This document shows positions 21,591 through 33,388 of a stretch of DNA of 64,000 nt, in pieces. Under the pieces are notes generated by a model, which had not been told where the DNA came from, searched no databases, and saw only the letters and a list, made by a program, of their open reading frames with translations. The translations under genes were made by a program, and so were the position numbers. Numbering within the stretch: the stretch's first letter is position 1; each line of letters opens with the position of its first letter. Source of the DNA: Holacanthus passer (Eukaryota; Chordata; Actinopteri; Pomacanthidae); the NCBI GenBank assembly GCA_025331565.1, contig JAFREQ010000049.1, forward strand, positions 1,088,501 through 1,152,500, read 5' to 3'.

Positions 21591-22361
21591 CTACAGCATG
21601 TCTCTAAAGCCAACATTGTCTCGCACCATGCTGCTGTAGACTGATTTGTACACCTTCAAAACATCCAAAGCTGAAGGGCGGAGCTTGGGGTCTTGCTTCT
21701 TACACTCCTCGTGGATCTGAAAAAGATGGAAGTGGACTAAATCCCCTCCAGGTACCCTTCCCATCAAGAACCAAGTTACATCTGGGATCTTCCAGATATC
21801 TGTCCTCTCATCATACTCAGGCATGAGATCGTCTGAAAATGGTTTACCTTCGTTTCTGAATGGCCACAGCTGCTCTGGGGCTACAAAGTCCCCAGTGAGC
21901 TCCCGGTGGCCACATTTCACCAACAAGCCTCTAGAATGGTCCACCTCAGGCAGTGCATCCACATCATTCACTACCAGATGAAAGTCACTCGTTAGCAGAA
22001 ACTGAGAGAGAGTTTTCTCCAGGCTGCTGGAATCACACATAACCCGTCGCCCAGCTGGGCTGTTATGGAGGTAATGGAGGATTGAGACATAATCTGTAGC
22101 CAGCCTCAGCCGGATCTGCCATGTGTTGTGTTGCTGGTGTGGCTCTTGTGCAAAAACACTTTCCAAGTTAAGGAGTGAACCAAGTGGGTGGTGCTCTGTG
22201 ACCAGGGTGTTGTCTTCAAGGCAAAACCCCACCAACTGCACCACCTGGGGGCCCTGTAGGGCCTGTAACATGGATAATCCATGAAGAAAATCATCCTGGT
22301 AATCCAGAGAGGATAGTTTAGACAGAGCCACCTTCTGACCCCTCCACTCTGCCAGATAGAC
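21591..22361 (-). CDS. pomk: pomk coding exon 2: kinase domain to stop
   Basis: The exon begins after ttcttcag with VYLAEWRGQKVALSKLSSL. It carries the rest of the kinase to the stop TAG (complement of 21591-21593). No frameshift or internal stop is seen in 257 codons. Confidence 0.96.
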   Translation of the reverse strand, partial: VYLAEWRGQKVALSKLSSLDYQDDFLHGLSMLQALQGPQVVQLVGFCLEDNTLVTEHHPLGSLLNLESVFAQEPHQQHNTWQIRLRLATDYVSILHYLHNSPAGRRVMCDSSSLEKTLSQFLLTSDFHLVVNDVDALPEVDHSRGLLVKCGHRELTGDFVAPEQLWPFRNEGKPFSDDLMPEYDERTDIWKIPDVTWFLMGRVPGGDLVHFHLFQIHEECKKQDPKLRPSALDVLKVYKSVYSSMVRDNVGFRDML

Positions 22362-25300
22362 CTGAAGAAAGAAAAGTAGATGCTGAGGTTAGTAAGTCTA
22401 GAGGTAAAGCTGCACACAAGGGCAATATTAGCCAAAACAAAAGGGAAGGCTGATGCAACAATATTTTTGTATTCTTTTCCTAAACTGAACAAACTTATCG
22501 TGAATTGCTCATTTCAACTTGATGACTGCAATGAAACTAGCATAATTAATACTCCCCAATTGTTATATAGAGCAACCTGTTCTGCTCCACATGTGGGCAA
22601 GTTTCATTCACGAAAATGTCAAACATGGACCATGGAGCTTGAAGTCCTTCTGTCAAAAATCACCAAATAAAAAAACTTGAGCAGTGGGGGGATCTGAAAA
22701 AAATATAATACAGCAGTCCACGCTCGCACTAATATTAAACTACAAAGAAAATGTTGTCCTATGACAAAGTGGTCTGTCACTGAAAAGGCAGTCAGTGTAA
22801 CACAGATACAAGCGAATACATTTCATTACTGATGATGTTACGGTGTCATGCTTTGAACCAGGTACAGAGACAATTCAGCATGACCACTTCAAGCACTGAT
22901 TTGTCAGGTATGTGGAGTTGAATGAGTAGGCCAGGTTTAACTTCTCTCTCAATCTCTATTTTACATGTTTTACACAACTATTTCCATAGCTTTTCAAACA
23001 ATTGATTCAAACAATTAAGTGTAACATCATGAATGCCTCTGAGGAGAGACTGTCTAAAAGTGTGTGCTGTTATCCTCATTTGACCGATTCATCGTATCTT
23101 GCCCTTTTACCTGCATAAAGACCATAAGGCAGCCGCTGTAGTTAGAGAATTTTCTATTGAATTATATAAGCTGTCATGCCAAAAATCATATGCCCACAAA
23201 ACAAACAAACAAAAAAAAACCTGTTGAACCTCTCAGCAAATTGGCAACCATGGTGCACATTACACATTATTTTTCATTTTTATTTTTGTCAAAATCATTA
23301 ACTTAAACTGTGCAGAATTCTGTACATAAAATCTCTGGGTAGGTCTAGAACACTTGTGGATTTCACTCATACCTAAGTAAATTGGTGAATGTGACAAACT
23401 CTCTTAAATCACTAATATACTTTGAATTTACTTGTATGAGTTGTTCCTGCATGAGGCACAAACATGAATGTTTGAAATATCTTTTGAAAAGCCTGTAAGA
23501 ATGGGTATGTTCTATAAATTGCCAAGAAATAAAATCATCTTATCTACACTGTCCTGGACCACCTGGACACCAGGAGGGGGAATTATGTTAAAATGCTGTT
23601 TGTGGACTACAGCTCGGCATCTTCCAACTTCCTGATGGACAGACCCCAGGCAGTGTGTGTGTACAGCCTCCCCTTTCCTCCTTGTAAACATCCCCTTGAG
23701 AAGCTCATCTCATGGGCAAGGTTGAGCTTCAAACCGTCAAAGTCAAGCTCCCTGGTGCTGAAGAATTGAAAAGTCATGGACAAGCTCTGCTTCACAATCT
23801 CTGAGACCACCATTCCAACACTGTCAGAGTAACCAGACAAGAGCTTGGGGAAACTGTTTGACTGCAGCCTGAAAGATACAGCTACCATCCACAAATCCAA
23901 CAGCAACCTTGAGGCCTGGCTTACCAAGGGTTGCCCAGTCATTTCAAGGCTTGGATTTACCAGCACACCATTCTGCCCAGGGTTTTGTGGCCCCTGCTAC
24001 TGTACAATCTGCCCATGTCAAATGTGGAAACCCTGAGAGAAGATCAGCAGCTATCTGCGAAGGTGGGTGGGCTGAGGAGCTTAAGCAGTGCTGCCCTGTA
24101 TGGGTCCACCAACACCCTAAAGCTCCCCCTCAGAGGAATTCGTTGTAATGCGAACAAGAGAGGCCATGCAGTATAGAGACTCCAGGGACCCCAAAGCAGC
24201 AGCAGCTGGCATCGAGGTCCGTACAGGCTGAAAGTGGAGTACTGCCAGAGTTACAAGTGGCTAAGGCAGAAAGCCCTGGTGGGAACAGTGGCAAAATGGC
24301 AGGCAGGCCTGGACTACTTTCCAAGCTGCCAGATCACCAAAGCCAAAGGAAAGGAGCAACAACATCTCCTCCAGGAAGAATTATGTGTAAGCGTAGTAGA
24401 GGTATGGTATTGCTGTCTTTGTTAACTTTAAGGGTTGTAACCATGTAACGATGTAGGAATGTATTTGCACTCCCGAAATTGAACTGATGGCAGTAGGATT
24501 GACTGTGCTGTCTTTTCTATCTTTTTTACTGTCTGCCAGGGGAGTTCTCACACACCATTGCTGTGACCGTCTACATTCCACCATCTGCCCTAGCAATGAG
24601 GGCAACTGACATTATCTACTCCATCAACGCGGGACTTCAAACATAACATCCAGTGCCCGCATAATAATCAGTGGGTATTTCAAACATGTCCCCTTCTCTT
24701 CCGTCCTGACAAGCTTCAAGCAATACGTAAACTGTGCAACAAGAGAAAATAAAAATCACGGACAGGTTAATGTGAAGGGGGCATACAGATCTTCTTCCCC
24801 TCCTTGGAGAATCAGACCACAACCTGATACACCTTGTAATAACCTTCCAGTCACTGGTGAAGCAACAGGTGGTGAGCAAAAGGATTATAAAGGCTGGGTC
24901 TAAGGACACCTGGGAAACCTTCCAGGAGAGCTTCCATTGCACAGACTGGGAACTGTTCAAGGAGGACTGTGGGGGTGGCATCAAAGGTCTCTCACACTGC
25001 ATAACACAAGATTGATTTCTGTGACAACACCTCACGGACCTCCCCTCCAAAAAGGTCTGCTGCTTTCATAACAATAAATTGTAGATTACTAAAGAGATCA
25101 AAGACCGTCTCAACAGAAAGAGGAGTCCTTAATGGTAAGGGATGATGAAGAACTCTGGGCTGTCCAAAAGAAGCTAAAGAAGAAACCGATGACCTGATGA
25201 CCTTTGAGAAGCTGATCCTGCGACTGCTTTCCTAGACTTGCTGCAGTTTGCAAATCAACCAAACATCTGAACAATGAAAATCAGCAGATTCTACCTATCA

Positions 25301-26734
25301 CAAATATTTTGGTATCTGCATATACCATATATGGCCCAATATGCGCTGAAACCTTTTTTTCTTTTCACTATGGTGTTACATAGTCGGTAAGATGCAATGC
25401 TGGAAAGTAAATAAACAATGTCACCAAGCTAGCTAGCTCACCACAGTCAGTGGCTAATGTGCGAGCATCTCAGCTCATTCTGCCCATATATTTTAACAGG
25501 AGTGTAATGGTAACATTACATGTATTCAAACCATATACATGTGTACTGTATATACATGTATATATGAAGAGTTTATTTGCAAAAACAGACAAAAGCCATT
25601 CTTAAAATGAATATATCAATATCAGGTTTGATTCATATTAATCAGAGTGGACAAAAAACATGATTTAGGAAAATAAATCAAAAGGTAGATATCCTAATAG
25701 AGCACTATGCTCTCAGAATGCAGGGTTTCTTTTGGCTCCTAAAGTCTTCAAACGTAGATTTGGGTCCAGAGCCTTCAGTTATCAAGCTCCTCTCCTATGG
25801 AATCAGATCCCAGTCTGGGTTCAGGAGGCAGACACCTTTTCCACATTTAAGAGTAGGCTTAAAACCTTCCTCTTTGACAAAGCTTATAGTTAGGGTTGGT
25901 CCAGGTGAGCCCTGAGCCATCCAGTTATGCTGCAATAGGCCTAGACTGCTGGAGGACTTCCCATGATGCAATGAGCTTATCTCTCCTTCTCTCTCTTCTC
26001 CACCTGTATCCATCTTGTAGTTTTGTGCTCTTCTCTCCTGTCACTCTCTGCAGGTTCGTGTGTCACTGGAGCTGCAGAGTCCGGACCCGTGTTTACAAGC
26101 CTCCGGCTGCACACGTGTCTCTGTTTAATACTGTTTAATTTACTAGTGCTGAAGCTTGGTACCCTGCTTGGCTAAAGTAAGTCCCTAGGTGATGGCATAT
26201 GAAGTTTTAACTAAATATTTCACTGTCATGTAATCAAAGTTTTAAATCTGAAAGACATCCAAACACTAGTCTTCTTTTTCACTCTGACAATATTTTTAAG
26301 GGCACACTACAACTGATTGCAGATCGTGTGAACAGATTCAGAATCATAGAAGATTCTTATATTGAGAATTGACATGGCTTTGTTGGTGTTATGTTCCTTT
26401 TATTTAATCCACTCTCAGTTCACACAATAAACCATGCCAACATGCAGTGTAAAACACCATCTACCTTCTTAACGGCTCCCTGGCCAATCAGCTTCACCTT
26501 GCGGACTTCGGCATTTATATGTGAGCACTGGAGCCACAGGGTGCAGTTTTTCATGGTCACCATTTTAAAGTGTCGAGGCACACAGCCTACATGAGAGGAC
26601 ACCAGCTGCTGATCAGTATGATACACAGAGTCCAGATACAGGTAGATCAAGCAGTTGCTGAGGAGCAAAGCAGCAAGGCACACCACCACCACCGGAACAC
26701 TGTGAGATATAGTACAGCTACTGCTCCGACCCAT
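21591..26734 (-). CDS. pomk: protein O-mannose kinase (POMK/SGK196), complete
   Basis: POMK is an ER type II membrane kinase. It phosphorylates position 6 of O-mannose in the core M3 glycan of alpha-dystroglycan, a step needed for laminin-binding matriglycan. Two coding exons, 26734-26465 and 22361-21591, join in phase 0 into 346 codons (human 350). A short cytosolic N-terminus and a transmembrane segment at about residues 13-35 are followed by the kinase fold: LIGQGAVKKV glycine-loop region, VALSKL, DYVSILHYLHNSP, VMCDSSSLEKTLSQFLL, NDVDALP where DFG normally lies, GHRELTGDFVAPEQLWPF and DIWKIPDV. These are the characteristic POMK substitutions of standard kinase motifs. The 4.1-kb intron is filled with LINE fragments. 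It is transcribed convergently with tshrb and divergently from pam. Confidence 0.96.
23540..24420 (+). mobile_element. degenerate non-LTR retrotransposon, RT region
   Basis: Broken frames read VKMLFVDYSSA (the FxDYSSAFNT motif), HFKAWIYQH, LPRVLWPLLLYNLPMSNVET and SLSSAALYGSTNTLKLPL, then GIEVRTG. This series is typical of a fish LINE polymerase C-terminus. In the pomk intron, opposite to pomk. Confidence 0.65.
24480..25230 (+). mobile_element. degenerate LINE endonuclease region
   Basis: Plus-strand frames near 24535-24640 read REFTHTIAVTVYIPPSALA, the (L)PREFTxVxVTAVYIPP motif of Rex1-type endonuclease domains. The rest to about 25200 carries stops. It lies after, not before, the polymerase part above, so these are separate or rearranged insertions. 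Confidence 0.55.
25700..26210 (+). mobile_element. LINE C-terminus and 3' end
   Basis: Reads RFGSRAFSYQAPLLWNQIPV, then WVQEADTFSTFKSRLKTFLF, the terminal motif of L2/Maui-like fish reverse transcriptases (AFAVxGPxLWNSLP...FKxxLKTxLF). It is followed by a 3' UTR-like stretch. Lies in the pomk intron close to exon 1. Confidence 0.65.
26465..26734 (-). CDS. pomk: pomk coding exon 1: TM anchor and start of kinase fold
   Basis: The start ATG is at 26734-26732, just inside a tttcag acceptor (exon edge 26746), so a 5' UTR exon must lie upstream. It encodes MGRSSSC, a hydrophobic anchor, GCVPRHFKMVTMKNCTLWL (compare GHFRIGQMKNCSPWL in human) and VKLIGQGAVKK. Donor gtagat, phase 0. Confidence 0.93.
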
Positions 26735-26929
26735 GGTGCTCTGTATCTGAAATGGAAAACAAAAGTGGGAGAGGATAATATAAGTTTGCTGGCTAGAGTT
26801 CAAAACATGAAAGAGTGACTTAACATCTGGCTGAAAAACAGTGTTTTGCTGCCTCCTCTGGTTAAAAGCTCTAAGTCTGTTTCACCACTGACAACACTCA
26901 CTGGTTCACCCTGGGTGTGCTCAGACATG

Positions 26930-27510
26930 TGCACAGTTGTACCTGAAACCAAACCAAATGATGATGCCAAGGGGTCCTGGAATATATCTGTAAATCACTA
27001 CAGCAAGGTCAGAAGTTAAACCACTGGAGGTCCGCAAATTGATTAAGTTATTGTCAAAATTGAGATCAGTAGCCAAAATAATGCCAAGGTCTCTGACTTC
27101 CTCACTGTATTTCAGAGACAGTAATGCCAAGTGTCTCTGACTTTTAGGACCAACTACAAGTATCTCAGTCTTGTCAGTATTCAGCTATACAATGTTGTAC
27201 AAAAGTTCAATCCAGTTTGATAGTTTGTTAACAGGACTGAGATTACCAGAGGAAAGTGAAATGTATGTCATCAGCATATAAATGGTCGAATATGTTTCTT
27301 TGATAATACCAAGTGGGAGCATGTATACGTTGAAGAGCAGTGGTGCAAGGACTGACCATTGACCGACCCATATAAAATTTTGGTTTCTGCAGATTTAAAA
27401 CTACCTGATAAATAACAGCTAAAATCAAAGTTCTCTTTGAGTCACTGTTGATCTTAAGGCCATTACAGATGACTCTTATGATAGCTGTTTCTGCAAGCAA
27501 CACTTGCAGA
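26930..27510 (-). mobile_element. LINE reverse transcriptase fragment (L2/Maui-like)
   Basis: Minus-strand frames include HLYADDIHFTF (the YADD active-site box), LNTDKTEILVVGPKSQRHL and VRDLGIILATDLNFDNN, in the right order for L2/Maui polymerases, with frameshifts. It sits just upstream of the pomk start. Confidence 0.75.
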
Positions 27511-28129
27511 TCTAAATAAAGATAAATAAGATAAAGATATATAAAGATCTAAAACTGTTCAGTATTAATGATTAAAACACCTTAAGGAGCGACTGCGGAG
27601 AGAGCCAAACCTTGGATAAAAGGTTGGATAAAACATTGACATACGCAGGCTACGGAAGTAGCTGTCCCATAGATGATAAAAACTCCGGCAAAACAGGGCA
27701 GTACACACCATTCAGCAGAAAATGACACATGGAGCCATGGAAGCAGCGGCAGCTGTCGTGAATGTGCACAGCCCTTTGCCCCTGTATTCTGCATTTATTA
27801 TGGTTCACCTTACTGCCAGAGCTCGCCTTGTGACCATGGCAACCACTGAAATTACAGTGAGGGAAATACAGGAGCTGATTATACTGGTATCCGAGCACTA
27901 CCCCACTTCTGTACATGCAGGACTGCTGGCTGGATGACTAAAAAACCAATACCTGCTTTTGGACAGTCTTGTACATGCGACATACATACAGACACATACC
28001 TCACCACACACATTGAATGCACAGGACCAATACACACTTGCCCATGTGCTCACCTCATGTGTACCAAACAACACACTTTACTGATAACACCTAAAACCAC
28101 AATGCTATATTCAATATATAATAATAATA

Positions 28130-28990
28130 TAATAATCAAGTATAATTCATGGTCAAAGTGGTGAAATTCCCTTCAATGTTCTCCAAAAATACACAATGGT
28201 TAAAAGTTTGTGTGGCATCAGATGAGGACACTCTGAGTAGGAATTCCTACTCATATAAAACTAAACATATAATGACAAATTGAATAAGGTGAACAAGTCT
28301 AATTATAATAATGAACACTGAAGTTGCACATGACTTAAACTGGGTATTTCTTAGAAATTCTACAGTGACTTCGAACTTTATATGGCAACAGAGGACATCC
28401 TGAGTAGGAATGCAGTGATAAATTCCGCAAACCTGTGAAGAAGAGGTTTTTATGAATGGTGAAACATGAGGATGGGTTGAAGCTGGGTGAGATTTTCTGA
28501 AAAAGACAATACAGTGAAATGACTTCACATTTTACATGTTAACAGACAAGTACAGTCTGAGTAGGAATACAAACCTCTTAAGGAACAGCTTATATGAGAA
28601 TTTAATTATAAAGGAATTGTTTATGTACTATAGTATTGACAGTAACTTTGCCTTGAATTTTCTCCAAAGCTATAAAGTAGATTGCCTCATACGGTCATGG
28701 ACTGGGTCATTCTGAACAGGAGTCTACTGGATTTCCCAGCATAAGTTAAAACATAAAAGAATATTCTGTGTTACAATGCATGATGTGACTTTCCCTTTAA
28801 TTTGGTCCAATGCTGTAAAATATCTTAGAATTTTATATTGTAACAGTCAGTGACATTCTGAGCAGACGTCCACTGGGATTCGCAGCGAACCTTCTAAGGA
28901 TAAGGTTTCATCACGGGTAAAAATGAGGAACTTTTCTGTGTATTACAATGCATATTTTTTTATGTTTTTGAAATGACTTAACATTCTGTA
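28130..28990. repeat. diverged tandem array, about 156-bp period, five units
   Basis: A box ctgagtaggaat or a variant recurs at 28233, 28400, 28557, 28712 and 28858 (spacings 167, 157, 155 and 146). Each is preceded by an ATG- or AACA-containing segment and followed by a cttctaagg-like element. No open frame is shared between units. I do not recognise the family. Confidence 0.7.
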
Positions 28991-29480
28991 AGACATTTTG
29001 AAAAGTTAACATTTTCTCACTAGGAATTCAATATATATAGACACATTTTTTTTATAGATTTCAGAAGGCATCATTTCAACAAGACATAAAAGGAAAGGCG
29101 CACAGATTTCGACAGCCTCAAGATCTGTTATGATGCTCAGCAGTTTTGGACAATAATACATCAACGTGCACGACAGAGCTATCACAGATGTATATTGGAG
29201 GGTATATTGAAAGAGAGTACATCACGTTACTAATGTAAAGTTAGGTGGAACGTACGTAGTATAATGGTTGTGCATAAGATGCGTCTGAGGTTTAACGACT
29301 AGTTGCCAGCAACTTTATTTTAAAGACGTTGTGCACAGCAAGCTTCCGTCCAGCCGATGTGGAACAACAACACAGACAAATGATAACTTCAGCTACGTCA
29401 ACATTATTAGTGTCATTCGCCAACGTACCTGCTGTGTCGAAGGTTCACATGATGTTACGATTCAGCAGACACGATATCAA

Positions 29481-29600
29481 CCTGTTTTTTCTTCTTCGTC
29501 GTCGTCTTCCTCTTCTTCTTCTGATGACTGATAATGATGTTTGAGGTTGGCAAACAGCCTTCATGCGCATTACCGCCCCCTTCTGGCCCCCTCCACACTT
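29481..29600 (-). promoter_or_regulatory. candidate pomk upstream exon or promoter motif
   Basis: Read on the minus strand, this is a GGGGGCGGTAATGCGCATGA element, a GTTTGCCAACC box and then a purine run of AGAAGAAG type. I recall this combination as recurrent near fish transcription starts, but cannot verify that here. It lies about 2.8 kb upstream of the pomk start codon on the correct strand, and pomk needs a 5' UTR exon. Confidence 0.25.
29490..29525 (+). repeat. (TTC/GTC)n simple repeat
   Basis: Imperfect trinucleotide run of ttc, gtc and tct between 29487 and 29522, part of the candidate promoter motif described separately. Confidence 0.8.
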
Positions 29601-30786
29601 TGTAGTGTGGATACTATATTATCCTGTTAAGTATTTTCCCAAAATGTAAATATAGTCCTATACCCCACATTCCCTAAGTTCAGTGGTAGTAATTCCTTTA
29701 CTTCAAGTTAGATGTGATCTTTTCCCAGTCTGTTATTGAGAATTTGTCTTTCCTGCTGGTGCTGAGAACAATAATTAATTACATGTTGTACTGTTTCCTG
29801 TATTCACACATACATATCCATTGCATGTTTACCAGTTAAATTGTACTGTTAAGACCAGTGTGCCCAAATCTCAGCCTTGAGATACTGTCTTCTTTCTTTC
29901 TTTTGGATACTGTAGAAATGCCTGCCTTTATTTTCCCTCTTTCATTCTTCCTGTCATGTCTTTTCCATTTATGATTTGATTATACTTTTGACTTCAGCCT
30001 TACTGTAATTTACAGTCATATTTACTGCTAGTTTTTATAGTTGCATCTTCACCCTGAAATGTGCTGGAATCCATTCTGTCATTGTTAATTCTGAAGATAA
30101 TTTGAGATATTTCCAGGCCAATGCCCTGTCCTGCTTCTGATTGCACATTCTTGACACTGGTCAATGCGCTGCTAGAATCTGAACCTAATACACTTATTCT
30201 TGGTTTGACTTTCCTATCCGACTGAGTGTTAAAATAGCCAACAGTTCCCCTGCAAATACTGACAGGTTGCTGCTAACTCTTTTATTCAACATGACATTTA
30301 ACTATACTGGTAATGCAACCTATATTCTATTACGGGTTTTAAGGCATCAATGTGCATTTAAAGATAACCAGTATAATGTCTCTCTATGTATCTGCTAACC
30401 CGGTTTGTCATCTATCCTTCCCTCTTTATTCTAGAATGGGCAGGTCAACCAGTACTTCCTCTAATAACCAAGGTGGCACAACAGAGAACAGTACAGCAGA
30501 ACTTAACATTATATTCCCTGTCCCTGTTCCATTAACTGTGTTTTTATTGTTCAAACGAAGCTCTTGAACTGTCGTTTTACTTTCACTTGTCTTTCACAAG
30601 ATTGCTAGTACAGGTACTAACACAGACTGTGTACAACATACAGTACGCAGTTTGGCATGAGAGAAAAAAAACTTCCTGTCAGATTTACAGATTAAAAGTA
30701 CTACTATTTACGGAATTCGGTCCTCGACTTAAAATAAAAATGCCAAAGTATTATTTTTCATTTCCTATTTGTGGGAATATATATTC

Positions 30787-30834
<48 letters not shown>

Positions 30835-30845
30835 GTGTGTGTGTG
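30787..30845 (+). repeat. (GT)n microsatellite
   Basis: About 25 GT units with a single GC interruption, about 75 bp upstream of the candidate pam promoter. Confidence 0.95.
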
Positions 30846-30918
30846 AATGTGTATGTTTGTGTGCGTTTAGTTTATTTGACCTGTATGTTTGCAGAGATGA
30901 AGCCTTTATTCTGAAAAG

Positions 30919-31002
30919 GCGGAAGTGTCGTTGTTAGTGTTTCTTACCAAAGACACAGGTTTTCACTTCAACACAGGCGACTGAAAGACGAACAGCGAAC
31001 AG
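30919..31002 (+). promoter_or_regulatory. candidate pam promoter and 5' UTR exon
   Basis: GCGGAAGTG at 30919-30927 is an ETS/GABP-type site often found at transcription starts. About 80 bp on, acag/gtattt could be the donor of a noncoding first exon (last base 31002). Such an exon is required because pam exon 1 begins at a splice acceptor (33349). The assignment is inference. Confidence 0.35.
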
Positions 31003-31929
31003 GTATTTTCAGGTTTTTTCATCTATAAAGCGTTTCTCTTTAAACAGTCCCGTCGAGCGAAGTCACAGGCTAACGTAAGCTAACTTGCACTGTCGACATC
31101 TACAATAAAACTGACTACAGTTCAAATTCGATGTTTAACCTGTCAACACACACTAACGGACCAGATAGCTAACGTTAGCTCATGTACAACATGACAGTTA
31201 TCATCATTAGCTACTTAAGGAGCTAACTAAGTTGCAGAAAAACTCAAGCTGCTTTTAATCATTACAGTTAGCCCAGATAAAGGGGTCCAGCATGTTTATA
31301 TGTACGCTTAATAGCTTAGCTCTAGTTAAAGATGGCTATTATCTTTTATCGCTTCCTGTTCAGTTCAGGCGTGACAGCTGTTTATTTCTGATGGTGTCTT
31401 TGGTTTGAACGTAATGAAAGTGATGCAGCAAAACACATTTTGGTCTGCTGTTATTTCCAACTGAACCTATGCAGATTTTTCTAACGTATCCCAACATTTG
31501 CCACATCGCTGTTATTGACATTGGCCAGCTGTTACTCAAATGAAACGAACGGCCGTATCCACCAAAATACTGGAATAATCAGGTGTTTCTGGATCAGATT
31601 TTAAGTGACTTTAGAAGTACACGAAGGTGCAATTGTTGGATCTTCAACCCTCTTGTGTTGAGTACGTGCTGTGGTCCATGAGTGCGATGAGCCTTGTTTC
31701 CATAGTTTCCTCTATCTCCCCAGCGGGTTGTGATGTCAGCACAGCACTGCCCATTCACACCCCTCCTCTCCATGTTATCTCCACCTTACTTGTGAACAGA
31801 GATGAGTCACCAAGCAAGCTGAACATATCACTGATTTTTCCTTTGCCAGTTAGAAGCATCCTCTGGGTTTCAAGGTAAATGTGATGCACAACAGCTTGCA
31901 AAATTATCTGAGCAAGACTGGAGTTCCCT

Positions 31930-32735
31930 GATAAGATAAGATAAGATAAGATAGAACTTTATTAATCCCAAAGGAAATTCTTTTGCCAGATTGTTCCAGA
32001 AATTACAGTAGCAAAAATTTAAAAAGTACATTACAACAAATAGGATATAACAATAGACCATCCTAAGAAAATAAGTGAAATGAAAACTAGAGAACAGTGC
32101 CTAATAGGATATTTTTAATAATAGAAGTGGGATAAGTTAAGTAAGAGGTATGGATGAACATAATAAAGCTTATGATGGTAAAGTGATATTGCACATGGAC
32201 ATGGTCATAAGATGTAATATGAAAAGTAGTATACTTCAGTTATCCTTCCTGCAGAAGGGGGAGGAGTTATACAGTCTGATGGCCACAGGTAGGAAAGACC
32301 TCCTGTGGCGTTCTGTGCTGCACCTCTGTGGTCTCAGTCTACGGCTGAAGGTGCTCCAAAGTGGCATGCAGAGGGTGAGAGGTGTTGTCCATGATACTGA
32401 GCAGTTTCCTTAGCATCCCTCTTTCTGACATCTGCACTAAAGACTCCAGTTCTGGCTCTGACTTTTCTTGTACACAGTATCTGTGTTTTTAGTCCAGTCC
32501 AGATTATTGTCTATGTGGATGTCCAGGTACTTGTATTCATCCACAATGTTCACCTCTGTTCCGTTGCTGGTGACTGGGTTTGGAAGGGTCCTTTGTTTCC
32601 TGAAGTCCACCACCAACTCCTTCATCTTTGTGATGTTGAGTTGCAGGTGGTTCAGTCCACACCACTCCTCAAACCTGTCCACCACTCCACTCTACTCAGC
32701 CTCCTGAACCCTGCTGATACAGCCCAAGATTGCAG
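31930..32735 (-). mobile_element. 5'-truncated LINE (Rex1/Babar-like) with GATAA tail
   Basis: The minus-strand frame 32685-32437 reads RFEEWCGLNHLQLNITKMKE, LVVDFRKQRTLPNPV and VDEYKYLDIHIDNNLDWTKN, the polymerase C-terminal block of Rex1/CR1-like LINEs. Downstream (toward 31930) is the conserved noncoding 3' part and a tail of four GATAA repeats. It lies between the candidate first pam exon and exon 1. Confidence 0.8.
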
Positions 32736-33388
32736 AGTCGTAGGGTTGAGAGATAATGATAAATACCATGGGATGGCATGGATTTGTAAGAGATTTTGCT
32801 ATAGTTTTTATATTATGGTTGCTATCAGTTTCATGTCCATGGATGTATTAGACCATTCACTTCCAAACATTTTTGTAAATCCATGACAGACTTATGACAA
32901 TATTAGATTTTTCTGTGATTTTGGTCTTAATATGATGGAGTTCCTTAGTTTATTAGCTAATTTATTTTGAATTTGGAAAGAAACACACATTCCCCTGTGG
33001 TTGGTTTATCCATACACAGTTAATCAATTTATTTTCTAGTTAAAAAAAAAGTTACTAAATTACAATGTATATCAATACAAGAGATTGTACTGTCTACAAA
33101 TAACAGTAGACTTGGAACCATTAACAACAGAGACACTTTGACTTTGATCTGTTTCTATCATTTTTGAGTCTGACCAGTTAGACTTAAGAAATGGGAATAC
33201 AAGAATGAGAGAAGTAATTATTGATGCTTATTTGTGTAGGTATGCAATGGAATTATTTGTCAGTAGAAGAAAATATAGTGATTAACAATTACATTGTCCT
33301 GTAGTGCAGACTGGATAGTTCTTGACAGCCTCTGTTTCACATTTGCAGCACGGACAACAGCAGCAAAAACGCTGTGATAACCACGGGC

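Noticed and set aside
30587..30937. 116-codon open frame with a Val-Cys repeat
   Set aside because: The VCVCVC stretch is translation of a (GT)n microsatellite; no start or domain context.
32150..32413. Plus-strand open frame with LQKGEELYSLMATGRKDLLW
   Set aside because: Reverse strand of the conserved 3' region of the Rex1-like LINE at 31930-32735, not a host exon.
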